Assembly: GCF_017873555.1 (NCBI RefSeq)
Contig: NZ_JAGGKE010000003.1
Coordinates: forward strand, 1 to 64,000
DNA: 64,000 nucleotides
Reading direction: 5' to 3'
Source of the DNA: Halorubrum trapanicum
GTDB lineage: Archaea; Halobacteriota; Halobacteria; Halobacteriales; Haloferacaceae
In this document: in pieces, positions 53,067 through 61,995 of the stretch
Numbering within the stretch: the first letter of the stretch is position 1
Layout: every line of letters begins with the position of its first letter
The notes under the pieces: generated by a model
The model's input: only the letters and a program-made list of their open reading frames with translations
What the model was told of the DNA's origin: nothing
Databases searched by the model: none
Position numbers and translations under genes: made by a program

Positions 53067-53182
53067 GTTATCAACCTTTTCGACCGCGGGCAATTCCCGC
53101 GGACGGTTCGCCGGTCGCCACTTCGAACTCCACGACTCCCCATCGGTCGCGCGGGACGCCGCCATCCGAAAAGGTTGATAAC
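53067..53182. promoter_or_regulatory. Mirror-image promoters of the two tatC genes
   Basis: GTTATCAACCTTTTCG at 53067-53082 and its exact reverse complement CGAAAAGGTTGATAAC at 53167-53182 face outward. They end 22 bases from the tatCt ATG and 24 bases from the tatCo ATG, so each acts as a TATA/BRE promoter for a leaderless transcript. Between them lies a second palindrome, CCGCGGG-CAATT-CCCGCGG (53084-53102), possibly an operator. Confidence 0.7.
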
Positions 53183-53206
53183 CGCCCGGTCGCGTAGGGA
53201 AACTGA

Positions 53207-54412
53207 ATGGACGACTCGGACCGGTCGCGCGACGACGACTCGGCCGCCGCTGACGGGTCGGCCGACGAGGGCAAACCCGAAAGCGACGGCGCCGTCGGGG
53301 GGTCCGAGAGCGTCGAGTCCGAAGTCGAGTCCGAGGTCGAATCCGAGGTCGAGACATCGGGGAGCGACACCGAGTCATCCGACGACGATGCGGCGGACGC
53401 GTTTTCGGGCTCGGAAGCGGTCGTCGAAGCCGAGGACGCGGAGCGGTCCGACGCCCTCAGTGACGCCGACTCCGCCGACTCCGCGGACGCGGACGCCGAC
53501 TCCGCCGAGACCACGGACGACGCCGAGACCACGGACGACGCCGAGACCACGGACGACGCCGAGACCACGGACGACGCCGAGACCACGGACGACGCCGAGA
53601 GTCTCGGCGACGGCGGCACGCCGGCGACGGCCGCAGACACACCGGCCGCCGCCGAGACGGCCGTCGAGGACGAGCCGTTCGAGGGCATCGAGGGACCGGA
53701 GACGGACGAGGAGATGCCGTTGGCGGCCCACATCGAGGAGATGATGCGCCGGCTCGCCGTCGTCTTCCTCGTCGGCGGGCTGGCGACGCTCGTCGTCGTC
53801 ACCGAGTCGACGGAGCTCATCAACTACTTCTGGAGCTATCACATCCCGGCGCCGATGGAGAACCGGCCGCGGCTGTACGGCCCGCTCGAACTCCCGCTCA
53901 CCCGGTTGAAGGTGGCCGGACTCGCGGGCGTCGTGGTCGGACTCCCGGCGTTCGTCTACGAGACGTATCGGTTCATGCGGCCGGGGCTGTACCAGACGGA
54001 GCGGCGCTACTACCTCGCGGCGGTGCCGACCAGTCTGGTCCTCGGCGGGGTCGGAATCGCGTTCGCGCACTTCCTCGTGTTGCCCGCGATGTTCTCGTAC
54101 TTCACCACCTACACCTCCGACGCGGCGACCATCGCATTCGGGCTCGCGGAGACGTTCAGCCTGATCGTCGTGATGCTCGCGCTGATGGCGTTCGTCTTCC
54201 AGATCCCGCTTTTCATCATGCTCGCGATCATGATGAACCTCGTCACCCGGGAGTGGCTGGAGGCGAAGCGGCTGATCTTCTGGGGGTCGTTCCTCGGGAT
54301 CGCCTTCCTGTTCAACCCCGACCTCACCGGGATGGCACCGATCATCGTGACGCTCACCATGATCGCCCTCTTCGAGGGGACGCTCGCGATACTGCGCTGG
54401 ACCGGGAACTAG
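53207..54412 (+). CDS. tatC1: Twin-arginine translocase TatCo
   Basis: The 401-residue protein is a normal TatC core (about 175-400) with six membrane helices. MPLAAHIEEMMRRLAVVFLVGG begins helix 1, FVYETYRFMRPGLYQTERRYY is the conserved cytoplasmic/first-loop stretch, and FGLAETFSLIVVMLALMAFVFQIPLF and LIFWGSFLGIAFLFNPDLTGMAPIIVT are the later helices with the FNPD motif. The N-terminal 170 residues are a highly acidic, low-complexity cytoplasmic extension with 5 perfect ETTDDA repeats. It recognises RR signal peptides together with TatA-type pores, which are not in this window. Expression is likely linked to tatCt through mirrored promoters. Confidence 0.93.
   Translation: MDDSDRSRDDDSAAADGSADEGKPESDGAVGGSESVESEVESEVESEVETSGSDTESSDDDAADAFSGSEAVVEAEDAERSDALSDADSADSADADADSAETTDDAETTDDAETTDDAETTDDAETTDDAESLGDGGTPATAADTPAAAETAVEDEPFEGIEGPETDEEMPLAAHIEEMMRRLAVVFLVGGLATLVVVTESTELINYFWSYHIPAPMENRPRLYGPLELPLTRLKVAGLAGVVVGLPAFVYETYRFMRPGLYQTERRYYLAAVPTSLVLGGVGIAFAHFLVLPAMFSYFTTYTSDAATIAFGLAETFSLIVVMLALMAFVFQIPLFIMLAIMMNLVTREWLEAKRLIFWGSFLGIAFLFNPDLTGMAPIIVTLTMIALFEGTLAILRWTGN
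53507..53596 (+). repeat. Five 18-bp tandem units in tatCo
   Basis: GAGACCACGGACGACGCC occurs five times without mismatch (53507-53596), coding ETTDDA in the acidic extension. Perfect identity over synonymous positions indicates recent expansion. The array is prone to length variation in multiples of six residues without frameshift. Confidence 0.9.
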
Positions 54413-54459
54413 CCCCCGGTACTCGCTCCTTCGAACGAGGCGGACCGAGTTACGACTCT

Positions 54460-57375
54460 CTACCCGTCCTGATTGAGCGGTTCGCGGTGGAGTACCTCGC
54501 CCTCGCTGAAGACGACGGCGGCCAGTCTCGGCTCCGTGTCGACAGCGACGCTCGTCTCGTCGCCGGCGGTCACCTCGTCGGTGTCGGAATCCCACGGGCG
54601 CAGTCCCTCGGTCGCGGGTTCCACGACCACGTCGACGCGGTCGGCGTCAAGCGCGTCACCGCCGACGTGGGAGAACGTCACGACGCCCCCCTCATCGTCG
54701 TCAGCCGGTTCATACGCGACCTCGAACGTCGCCTGCGGGGGGATCACGTGCTCCGTCACGGTTCGGGTCTCGTCGCCGGCAGTCCACTCGACGGCGACCG
54801 TCGTGCCGGCGGACAGATCGCCGAGCGACAGCGTCTCCCCGCCAGTCAGTCGGTCCGTCTCATCGGCGGGCTGGGCCGGTGCTGGCTCGCCGTCGATCAG
54901 AACCTCGAAGGCATCGGCGCTGCGGCGTACCTCGCCGACGTAGCGGAGCGTCGTCCCCGACCCGTCGCTGTCGCCCCCATTTCCGTCATCGACGACGAAT
55001 CCGCGGCGGGGTGCCGCCGAGAAGTGACCGACGGAACTGGTCGCCGACCCGTTCTCGAACTCGGTGTGGACGCTGACGACCACGGTGTCGTCGAGTCCGA
55101 CGTCGTCGACCGTGATCGCGTCCCCCGCCGTCAGTTCGTCGTGCTCGGCCGCGAACGCCGACTCCTGATCGCGTTCCCGTCCCCCCAGTTCGCCGGCACC
55201 GTTCACCGACACGCGCAGCCGCTCGGGATCGGCGGGCTGCTCGCCGACGTACTCGATCGTCATGGCCTCGGCGTCGACGTCGTAGGTCGCCGCGACCGCG
55301 TCGCGCGCCGTGGTCGTGCCGCCGAGGTGGTGTTCGCGGTCGCCGCCGGTCCACACGAGTCGGATCCGCGAGAGCGGCGGCACCGGAGCGGTGAACGAGT
55401 CGTCGGGACCGAACTCGTCGAGTTCGTCCGCGGGCTGGACGTCGGCCGGGGTGCGACCGACCTGAAGCTCCAACTCCGACGCGGGAAGCGCCCGGCCGGC
55501 CCGGTGTCGGACCGTGATCTCGCCGGCGTCCGGGTCGTACTCGATGGACGCACGCGTGTTCGGAACGACCTCTTCTTCGGCGATGACGACCGGCTCGTCC
55601 GGCTCGCGCCACTCGACTGCGACCGTACTCCCCAGCGGGAGTTCGCCGAGAACCAGCTCCTCGTCGCCAGAGAGGGTGTCGTGTTCGTCGGCGAACTGCT
55701 CGTCGGTAGGCTCGCCGTCGTTCAGCGTCACGAACGCGTCGGCAGGCCGAGACTCCTCTCCGTCGTACCTGACGGTGGTTCCTTCTTCGCCGTGCGAGTG
55801 GATCCAAACTCGCGGGGGGCGGGCGCGGTAATGGACGAGCGAGCCGCCGCCCACCGGTTGCTCGACGTCGAACTCCAACTGCACGCTGTCGCCGATCGAC
55901 ACGTCCGTGACGGTGACTGCGTCGCCGGGTTCGAGCGTGCCGTCGGTGAATTCGTCGCCGACCGTTTGGACGCCGTCCTCACTCCGGTGGACTAGCCGGA
56001 GATCGCTCGCGTCGGCGGGGCGGTCAGCTTCGTAGACGAGTTCCACCGTCTCGGCGTTCATATCGTAGTCAAAGGCGAACGCCTCGCGGTCGACCCGTTC
56101 GCTGGCGTACGTGTCGTAGACGTTCGCGTCCGGGTCGAACCACCGCAGCGTGACGGTCGCGATCAGTCCGGTCTCGACGGTGACCTCGTCGCCCGCCGTG
56201 AATTCCTCGCCGTCGAAGACCGCGCCGCTCACCTCCTCGCCGTCGTGCCACACCTCCAGCTCGTCGACCGGTACCGCCTCGCCCTCGACGTGCTCGAAGG
56301 TCACCGTTCCCGCAGCGCGGTCGAACCGCGACCGGACGCGGGCGTCCGGCGACGCCTCGCGGTCGAGTTCCGGCGGGGCCTCGACGACGGCGTCGACGAG
56401 CACGACCCCGTCGGTTCGGGTGATCTCCGTCTCGACCGGAACGGCGGGATCGACGGTCCGCACGAGTTTCTCGACGGACCCGTCGTCCAGCCCGTCGGCA
56501 TCGGCGGCCGGGCGGATCACGTACGCGTTCTCCGCCGTTCCGTCGAGGTCCCTGAGGTCTTCAGGGGCGGTCTCGAAGCCGGCGGCGAACGCGTCGACGT
56601 CGCCGGAGACCGCGAGCGGAAACGGACCGCCGGCGGCGTCCGGGACCAAAAGCACCGTTTCGAACCCGCCCAGCTGCGGGAGGGCGGCCGCGCCCAGCGG
56701 CGATTCGGCGAGGCGGTCGGCCTCGTCGGCGGCCGCGCGGCCGGCGGCGCGAGCGGCTTCGATCCGCCGGTCGCTCGCGTCGCCTTCCGACGAGTCCGAA
56801 CGACCGCGGGGAGTCGGGGAATACCCACCGCCGGTCGCGACGGCCGCCACGCCGTCGCCGGTGACGAACGCGGTCTCATCGTCGTCGGCGAGCCGCCAGC
56901 CGGCCGGGAGTTCGTCCGTCGTCTCGACGTCCGCGGGGGCGTCGTCGCCCGACTCCCCGCCGGTCTCACCGCCTCCCTCGCCGACGGCGACCGTCTCACC
57001 GCGGTCGAGTCGGTCGAAGCCGCCGGCCGCCGTCAGCAACTGGATCCCACGGTCGGACGCATTGACCACGACCGTCGCGGACAGCTCGGCGGCGTCGACG
57101 TCGAGCCGCTCGGTCGCGGGGCGGGCGCGGTAGCTCAGTTCCTCCGCCGCGTCGGCGTCGACGCGGTCCGCGATGACCGTCGCGTACGTCGTCGACAGCG
57201 CGTCGCCCGCCGGAACGGGGCGGAACGCGTCGGCGAACGGGGCCGAAATGTCGATGTCGAGGTCGGTCGGTCGGCCGGACACGCGCGCGTCGGTCTCGGG
57301 GGTGAGAACACCTGTCAGCGCTGCGAGCGTCAGGGCGCTTCCTCCGAGGAAGCGCCGCCGGGAGGGACGTACCAT
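54460..57375 (-). CDS. Large Tat-exported protein with seven pilin-like beta repeats
   Basis: The 971-residue protein begins MVRPSRRRFLGGSALTLAAL, a Tat signal without lipobox. A unique N-terminal part (about 30-350) is followed by about seven divergent beta domains of 80-95 residues up to the C-terminus. Each has a pattern like VTFEHVEGEAVPVDELEV, then GEEFTAGDEVTV, then ATVTLRWFDP; the last is VVTFSHVGGDALDADRVDV, DEVTAGDETSV. This resembles the C-terminal beta-sandwich of archaeal type IV pilins and archaellins, here repeated without a pilin signal. It has no cysteine. A surface adhesion or S-layer-linked role is inferred. It is tail to tail with tatCo (47-base gap). The TATA-like TTTTTTTATG about 20 bases upstream of ATG 57375 supports a leaderless start. 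Confidence 0.75.
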   Translation of the reverse strand: MVRPSRRRFLGGSALTLAALTGVLTPETDARVSGRPTDLDIDISAPFADAFRPVPAGDALSTTYATVIADRVDADAAEELSYRARPATERLDVDAAELSATVVVNASDRGIQLLTAAGGFDRLDRGETVAVGEGGGETGGESGDDAPADVETTDELPAGWRLADDDETAFVTGDGVAAVATGGGYSPTPRGRSDSSEGDASDRRIEAARAAGRAAADEADRLAESPLGAAALPQLGGFETVLLVPDAAGGPFPLAVSGDVDAFAAGFETAPEDLRDLDGTAENAYVIRPAADADGLDDGSVEKLVRTVDPAVPVETEITRTDGVVLVDAVVEAPPELDREASPDARVRSRFDRAAGTVTFEHVEGEAVPVDELEVWHDGEEVSGAVFDGEEFTAGDEVTVETGLIATVTLRWFDPDANVYDTYASERVDREAFAFDYDMNAETVELVYEADRPADASDLRLVHRSEDGVQTVGDEFTDGTLEPGDAVTVTDVSIGDSVQLEFDVEQPVGGGSLVHYRARPPRVWIHSHGEEGTTVRYDGEESRPADAFVTLNDGEPTDEQFADEHDTLSGDEELVLGELPLGSTVAVEWREPDEPVVIAEEEVVPNTRASIEYDPDAGEITVRHRAGRALPASELELQVGRTPADVQPADELDEFGPDDSFTAPVPPLSRIRLVWTGGDREHHLGGTTTARDAVAATYDVDAEAMTIEYVGEQPADPERLRVSVNGAGELGGRERDQESAFAAEHDELTAGDAITVDDVGLDDTVVVSVHTEFENGSATSSVGHFSAAPRRGFVVDDGNGGDSDGSGTTLRYVGEVRRSADAFEVLIDGEPAPAQPADETDRLTGGETLSLGDLSAGTTVAVEWTAGDETRTVTEHVIPPQATFEVAYEPADDDEGGVVTFSHVGGDALDADRVDVVVEPATEGLRPWDSDTDEVTAGDETSVAVDTEPRLAAVVFSEGEVLHREPLNQDG

Positions 57376-57533
57376 ACGCGGACGTTTCAACGCCGCATAA
57401 AAAAACGGTCGATGGTACAAGTCGTCCTTGTAGTCTCGGAGTGTCGGCCGCTCCCGCTGTGTCACCGCTGGCCGTCGGCACGCGCCGCCGCTCGTCGATA
57501 CGCATTTGTCCGCGGCGAAGCGATCGGTCCGGT

Positions 57534-57689
57534 ATGGTCCTCACTGTCGTCGTTCCGGCCGCGGTCGCGTTCGTGTTCGTCGCGATCGCGGCGTACGTGG
57601 GCGCCCTCCGCGCGCTGGAGGTCTACTTCGATCCGAACCAGGACAGCGTCTTCCTCACGGACGACCGCGACCCGCCGCAACGCCCGTGA
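57534..57689 (+). CDS. Hypothetical 51-residue membrane protein
   Basis: A single hydrophobic helix VVVPAAVAFVFVAIAAYVGALRAL followed by an acidic tail EVYFDPNQDSVFLTDDRDPPQRP. The ATG at 57534 is preferred over a longer upstream frame because the extra 31 residues are basic and lack haloarchaeal character. It lies between a Tat-exported protein and argF, divergent from the first and converging with the second. It could be a real small membrane protein or chance. Confidence 0.4.
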   Translation: MVLTVVVPAAVAFVFVAIAAYVGALRALEVYFDPNQDSVFLTDDRDPPQRP

Positions 57690-57754
57690 CGCCGCGGTAG
57701 CTGCGGGCGCCACGACCGCGCCCGGCGGATCGCCCCTCCGGGCCGCACCGGACC

Positions 57755-58654
57755 TCACGCCCCGCCGAGCAGTTCGACGAGCAGCGCGTTCTGGGCGTGC
57801 ATCCGGTTCTCCGCCTGGTCCCAGACGAGGGCGCGGTCGGATTCGAGCACGTCGTCGGTGACCTCCTCGCCGCGGTGTGCCGGGAGGCAGTGCATCACCT
57901 TCGCGTCGGTGCCGGCGAGCAGGTCGGCGTTCACCTGGAACCCGTCGAAGGCGGCGAGCTTCTCCTCGCGTTGGTCCTCCTGGCCCATCGAGATCCACAC
58001 GTCGGTGTAGACGGCGTCGGCGCCCTCGATCGCCGCCTCGGGGTCGGTCGTCGGCTCCACATCCAGCCCGAACGCGGCGGCGCGGTCGAAGACTGCGGGG
58101 TCCATCCCGTAGTCGGCGGGCGTGGCGACGGAGACGTCGATCCCGGCCATCGCCGCGCCGACGACGAACGACTGCCCGACGTTGTTGCCGTCGCCGACCC
58201 ACGCGACGGTCGCGTCCTCGCCGACCCTCTCCCGGATCGTCAGGAGGTCCGCGAGCGTCTGGCAGGGGTGCGCCTCGTCGGTGAGTCCGTTGATCACGGG
58301 GCAGTCGGCGTACTCGGCGAGCACTTCGACGTCCTCGTGGTCGAACAGTCTCGCCATCACGCCGTCGACGTACCGCCCGAGCACGCGCGCGGTGTCCTTC
58401 AGCGGCTCGCCGTGGCCCAGCTGGATGTCGTCGGGACCGAGGAACATCGCGTGACCGCCGAGGCGGGTCATCCCCGTCTCGAAGGAGACGCGGGTGCGCG
58501 TCGAGGGCTTCTCGAAGATCATCCCGAGCGTCGCGTCCGCCAGTCGCGGGTCGGTCTCGCCCGCCTTCATCGCGGCGGCGCGGTCGAGCAGGGCGTCCAG
58601 TTCGGCTGGCGTCACGTCGTCGATGTCGAGGAAGTCGTCGGTGGCGAGTGGCAT
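57755..58654 (-). CDS. argF: Ornithine carbamoyltransferase
   Basis: The 299-residue enzyme joins carbamoyl phosphate and ornithine to give citrulline. The carbamoyl-phosphate loop STRTR is at 51-55, HPCQ at 129-132, DVWISMG at 218-224 provides the ornithine-binding SMG loop, and HCLPAHRG at 255-262 holds the conserved Cys. This SMG loop rather than a TxxxR pattern separates it from aspartate and N-acetylornithine transcarbamoylases. It is the last gene of the arginine cluster, 67 bases after lysK, and the only one not overlapping its neighbour. Confidence 0.96.
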   Translation of the reverse strand: MPLATDDFLDIDDVTPAELDALLDRAAAMKAGETDPRLADATLGMIFEKPSTRTRVSFETGMTRLGGHAMFLGPDDIQLGHGEPLKDTARVLGRYVDGVMARLFDHEDVEVLAEYADCPVINGLTDEAHPCQTLADLLTIRERVGEDATVAWVGDGNNVGQSFVVGAAMAGIDVSVATPADYGMDPAVFDRAAAFGLDVEPTTDPEAAIEGADAVYTDVWISMGQEDQREEKLAAFDGFQVNADLLAGTDAKVMHCLPAHRGEEVTDDVLESDRALVWDQAENRMHAQNALLVELLGGA

Positions 58655-58721
58655 CGTTGGTGTGGTGTGGGTCGTGGCGTGGTGTCGTTCGAAAACGGTC
58701 GGTTTCGGAGGCTGCGGCGGG

Positions 58722-59894
58722 TTACAGTCGCTCGCGACAGACCTCGGTCAGCACGCGCACGGCGCGGTCGAGGTCCGGGAGCGGCAGCCGCTCGTCCGGC
58801 GCGTGGTCCAGGTCGGAGTTGCCCGGGCCGTACGTGACCATCGGGCAGTCCCACGCGGCCGCGAAGAGGTTCATGTCGCTCGTGCCGGTCTTCCGGAGCA
58901 GGCGCACGTCGCCGCCCGTCGACCGGATCGCGACGCGGAACGCCCGCGCGAGGTCGGTCCGCGGGCTCTCCATCACGGGCGGCATCGGCTCGCCCCACTG
59001 GACCGACCCGGTCGACAGCTCCGCCTCCGCCAGCTCGTGGATCTCGTCGACCGGGCGCGAGGGCGGGATCCGCAGCTGAACCTCCATCGTCGTCTCCACG
59101 GCGAGTCCGTCGTCGCTCAGCCCGCCGTCGATCGAGATGGGTTTGGTCGTCACCTGGTCGAAGACGGCGGTCTCGGAGTCCTCCGGCGTGAACGTCTCCT
59201 CGACGCCGTGCCACCAGTCGATCGCGTGCTGGATCGCGTTCGGCTCCGGCCGCGAGGAGTGGCCCGACTCGCTGGTGTTCACGTACGTCCCCTCCAGCAG
59301 GCCGCGGTAGCCGAGGGTGATCCCCTGCCAGCCCGACGGCTCGCCGTTGATTACCGCCTCCGGGGCGTCGCGATCCTCGATGAGGGCGCGCGCGCCGCCG
59401 GAGTCGACCTCCTCGCGGACGACGCCGACGAAGGAGACCCCGGTCTTCACCGCCGCGACCGCCATCGCGACCAGCGGTCCCGTCGCGTCGACCGCGCCGC
59501 GGCCCCACAGCACGGGATCGCCCGGCTCGCCGGCGCGGACGTCGGACGGCTCCGGCAGTTCGCCCTCCGGCGGCGCCGGCCGCACCTCGACCGGGATGTC
59601 GCCGGGAACGGTGTCGACGTGCGAGGTGAGGAGGACGGCGTCGTCCGCCGGCGCGCGGACGTTGCCGACCTCGTCGATCCACGCCTCCCGGCCGTTCGCC
59701 TCGAAGAAGTCGACGAGGCGCTCGGCCGCCCGCTCCTCCTCGCCCGACGGCGAGGGGATCGAGACCATGTCGTACAGCAGCTTCCGGGCCGCCGTGTCGC
59801 AGGCCGCGGGGTAGCCGCCGCCCGCGACGACGTCGGTGCCGGCGGCCGCGGCCGACTCCTCGCTCTCCGCGTCGCGCTCCTTGCCGGCCGCCAT
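58722..59894 (-). CDS. lysK: [LysW]-ornithine hydrolase (LysK/ArgE-like M20 deacylase)
   Basis: The 390-residue M20-family metallopeptidase releases ornithine (or lysine) from the LysW carrier protein. Zinc ligands are in LTSHVDTVPGD (about 90-100), WGRGAVDATGPLVAM (Asp about 133), VREEVDSGGARAL (catalytic/ligand Glu about 158) and the C-terminal GTSDMNLFAAAWDCP region. An acidic Ala/Glu-rich N-terminus of about 30 residues precedes the domain. ATG 59894 overlaps the argD stop by one base (TGATG), so the genes are coupled. In organisms with the LysW system the same enzyme can serve both arginine and lysine synthesis. Confidence 0.9.
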   Translation of the reverse strand: MAAGKERDAESEESAAAAGTDVVAGGGYPAACDTAARKLLYDMVSIPSPSGEEERAAERLVDFFEANGREAWIDEVGNVRAPADDAVLLTSHVDTVPGDIPVEVRPAPPEGELPEPSDVRAGEPGDPVLWGRGAVDATGPLVAMAVAAVKTGVSFVGVVREEVDSGGARALIEDRDAPEAVINGEPSGWQGITLGYRGLLEGTYVNTSESGHSSRPEPNAIQHAIDWWHGVEETFTPEDSETAVFDQVTTKPISIDGGLSDDGLAVETTMEVQLRIPPSRPVDEIHELAEAELSTGSVQWGEPMPPVMESPRTDLARAFRVAIRSTGGDVRLLRKTGTSDMNLFAAAWDCPMVTYGPGNSDLDHAPDERLPLPDLDRAVRVLTEVCRERL

Positions 59895-61021
59895 CAGCCG
59901 ATCACCTCGGCTATCGCGTCGACGACGGCGTCGGCGTGTTCGCGCTCTATCGTCAGCGGCGGCAGCAGCCGCAACACGGTCCGTCCCGCGGGAAGCGCGA
60001 GGACCTGGTGCTCGATGGCAAGGTCGCGCAGCAGGCGGTTCGACCCGCGGCGAACCTCGACGCCGATCATCAGTCCGTCGCCGCGCACGTCGCGGATGTC
60101 GTCGCCGAGGCGGTCGCGGAGCTCGCCGCGGAGGTAGCTCCCCATCTCGTCGGCGTGCGCGGGCAGCTCCTCGCGCTCGATCACGTCGAGGGTGGCGCCC
60201 GCCGCGGCCGACACCACCGGGCCGCCGGAGAACGTCGAGCCGTGGTCGCCCGAGTCCGCGGCGATCCAGTCGCGACACAGCGTCGCGCCGACCGGCAGCC
60301 CGCTGCCGAGTCCCTTCGCGGTCGTGAGGATATCGGGGACCACGTCGTGTCGCTCCGCCGCCCACATCGAGCCGGTCCGGCCGAGTCCGGTCTGGATCTC
60401 GTCGAGGATCATCGCGGCGCCCGCCGTTGCGGTCGCGTCCCGAACGGCCCGGAGGTACTCGGTCGAGGCGGGGTTGATCCCGCCCTCGCCTTGGAGCGGC
60501 TCTAAGATCACCGCCGCGGTGTCCTCGTCGACGGCCTCGCGCATCGCGTCGGCGTCGCCGTACTCGACGAACTCCACGCCGCCCGCGAGCGGGCCGAACC
60601 CCTCCTTGTACTTCTCTTTCCACGTCGTCGCGAGCGTCCCCATCGTCCGGCCGTGGAACCCCTGTGTGGTCGCGAGTATCTTCTCGCGGCCCGTCGCGTG
60701 CCGGGCGAACTTCAGCGCGGCCTCGTTCGCCTCGGTCCCGGAGTTACAGAGCCAGACGTCGTCCACGTCGCCGGGCGCGACCTCGGCCAGCCGCTCGTAC
60801 AGCGCCGTCCGCGCCGCGTGCGGGTACGACGCCTGGACGTACATCAGGTCCTCCAGCTGGCTCGTCGCGGCGTCGACGACCTCGGGGTGACAGTGGCCGA
60901 CCGGCGTACAGGCGTAGCTGGCGCCGAAATCGAGGTACTCGGTCCCGCTCGTGTCGGTGAGATACACCCCGTCGCCCGAGGCGATCTCGATCGGCTTCTC
61001 GGAGAAGACGAAACCGCTCAC
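59894..61021 (-). CDS. argD: [LysW]-aminoadipate/acetylornithine-type aminotransferase (ArgD)
   Basis: The 375-residue class III PLP aminotransferase converts the carrier-bound glutamate semialdehyde to ornithine. Family landmarks: CTPVGHCHPEVVDAA (about 38-52), NSGTEANEAALKFAR (about 93-107), the PLP Asp in MILDEIQTGLGRTG (about 199-212) and the Schiff-base Lys in ILTTAKGLGSGLPVG (about 229). It starts with GTG at 61021, overlapping the argB stop as GTGA. The LysW- versus acetyl-type substrate is inferred from the neighbouring argX and lysK. Confidence 0.94.
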   Translation of the reverse strand: MSGFVFSEKPIEIASGDGVYLTDTSGTEYLDFGASYACTPVGHCHPEVVDAATSQLEDLMYVQASYPHAARTALYERLAEVAPGDVDDVWLCNSGTEANEAALKFARHATGREKILATTQGFHGRTMGTLATTWKEKYKEGFGPLAGGVEFVEYGDADAMREAVDEDTAAVILEPLQGEGGINPASTEYLRAVRDATATAGAAMILDEIQTGLGRTGSMWAAERHDVVPDILTTAKGLGSGLPVGATLCRDWIAADSGDHGSTFSGGPVVSAAAGATLDVIEREELPAHADEMGSYLRGELRDRLGDDIRDVRGDGLMIGVEVRRGSNRLLRDLAIEHQVLALPAGRTVLRLLPPLTIEREHADAVVDAIAEVIG

Positions 61022-61995
61022 GCGGTCTCACCTCCTTCGGTTTCGGCGTCGTCCCCCTCGGCGTCGCCTTCGTCCGCGGCGTCCCCCTCGGCGTCGCCTT
61101 CGTCCGCGGCGTCGCCGTCGGTGTCGCCGCCGCCGAGCGCCGACCGCTCGATGACCGTTCCCTCGCCGCCGAGCGCGGCGACAACCGGGTCGCGGACGTT
61201 GGCGTCCGCGATCACGACGCGGCCGGAGCCGCCTTCGAGCGCCTCCGTCGCGGCCATCACCTTCTTGCCCATGAACCCCTCGGCGGCCTCCTCGACCGCC
61301 GCCAGTTCGTCGGGCGTCGCGGCCGCGTCGATGCGCGTCTCGGGGTCGTCCGGGTCGGCGTACACGCCGGAGACGTCGGTCAGCAGGACGAGGTCGGCGC
61401 CGAGCGCGCCCGCGACCGCCGCGGCCGCGCGGTCGGCGTCGGCGTTGACCGGGGTCACCTCGCCGTCCCCCTCGTCGCCCGCCATCGGCGGCGAGACGAC
61501 CGGCGTGTAGCCGTCCGCGAGGAGGTCATCGAGGAGGTCGGCGTTCACCGACTCGATCGTCCCCGAGTGGTCGCCGCGCCGGATCTTCCGCGTCCCGTCC
61601 TCGACGACGCGGACGGCCGACTTGCGCGGGCCCGCGAGGAGCCCGCCGTCGACGCCGGAGAGACCGACCGCGTCGACCCCGGCCGAGCGGAACTCCGCCG
61701 TCAGCTCGGTGTTGAGCTTGCCCGCCATCGCCATCGCGAACGCCTCCATCGTCTCCGCGTCGGTGAACCGCCCCGTGACGCCGGAGGCGGACTCGACGTA
61801 CTCCGGCTCGATGCCGAGCCGTTCGAGCGTCTCGTCGACCACCGTCGAGCCGCCGTGGACGACGACGACCGCGCGCCCGTTGGCGGCGAGGTGGGCGACG
61901 TCGCCGACCGCGCCGGCGGGGTCGACCGCCTTCGCGCCGCCGACCTTGACAACGACCGGCGGCTCGTCGACCGTCTCGTTCTCTCCACCGCTCAT
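61018..61995 (-). CDS. argB: [LysW]-glutamate/aminoadipate kinase (ArgB) with acidic tail
   Basis: The 325-residue amino-acid kinase phosphorylates the carrier-bound glutamate. VVVKVGGAKAVDPAG (about 14-28), VVVVHGGSTVVDETLERLG (about 43-61), GLSGVDGGLLAGPRKSAV and LVLLTDVSGVYADPDDPETRI are typical of the family. The catalytic domain ends near residue 285; a tail of about 40 acidic residues follows, with two direct 10-residue units ADEGDAEGDA encoded by a perfect 30-bp duplication. ATG 61995 overlaps the argC stop (ATGA). Other haloarchaeal ArgB proteins usually lack such a tail, so it probably is not essential. Confidence 0.93.
   Translation of the reverse strand: MSGGENETVDEPPVVVKVGGAKAVDPAGAVGDVAHLAANGRAVVVVHGGSTVVDETLERLGIEPEYVESASGVTGRFTDAETMEAFAMAMAGKLNTELTAEFRSAGVDAVGLSGVDGGLLAGPRKSAVRVVEDGTRKIRRGDHSGTIESVNADLLDDLLADGYTPVVSPPMAGDEGDGEVTPVNADADRAAAAVAGALGADLVLLTDVSGVYADPDDPETRIDAAATPDELAAVEEAAEGFMGKKVMAATEALEGGSGRVVIADANVRDPVVAALGGEGTVIERSALGGGDTDGDAADEGDAEGDAADEGDAEGDDAETEGGETA
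61051..61110 (-). repeat. Perfect 30-bp tandem duplication in argB tail
   Basis: Two identical 30-base units (61051-61080 and 61081-61110, beginning GTCCCCCTCGGCGTCGCCTT on the plus strand) encode consecutive copies of a 10-residue acidic block. The absence of any difference indicates a recent duplication. Confidence 0.9.

Noticed and set aside
53507-53596. Regular short repeats that could suggest a CRISPR array
   Set aside because: Units are contiguous 18-mers without spacers and lie within a coding frame.
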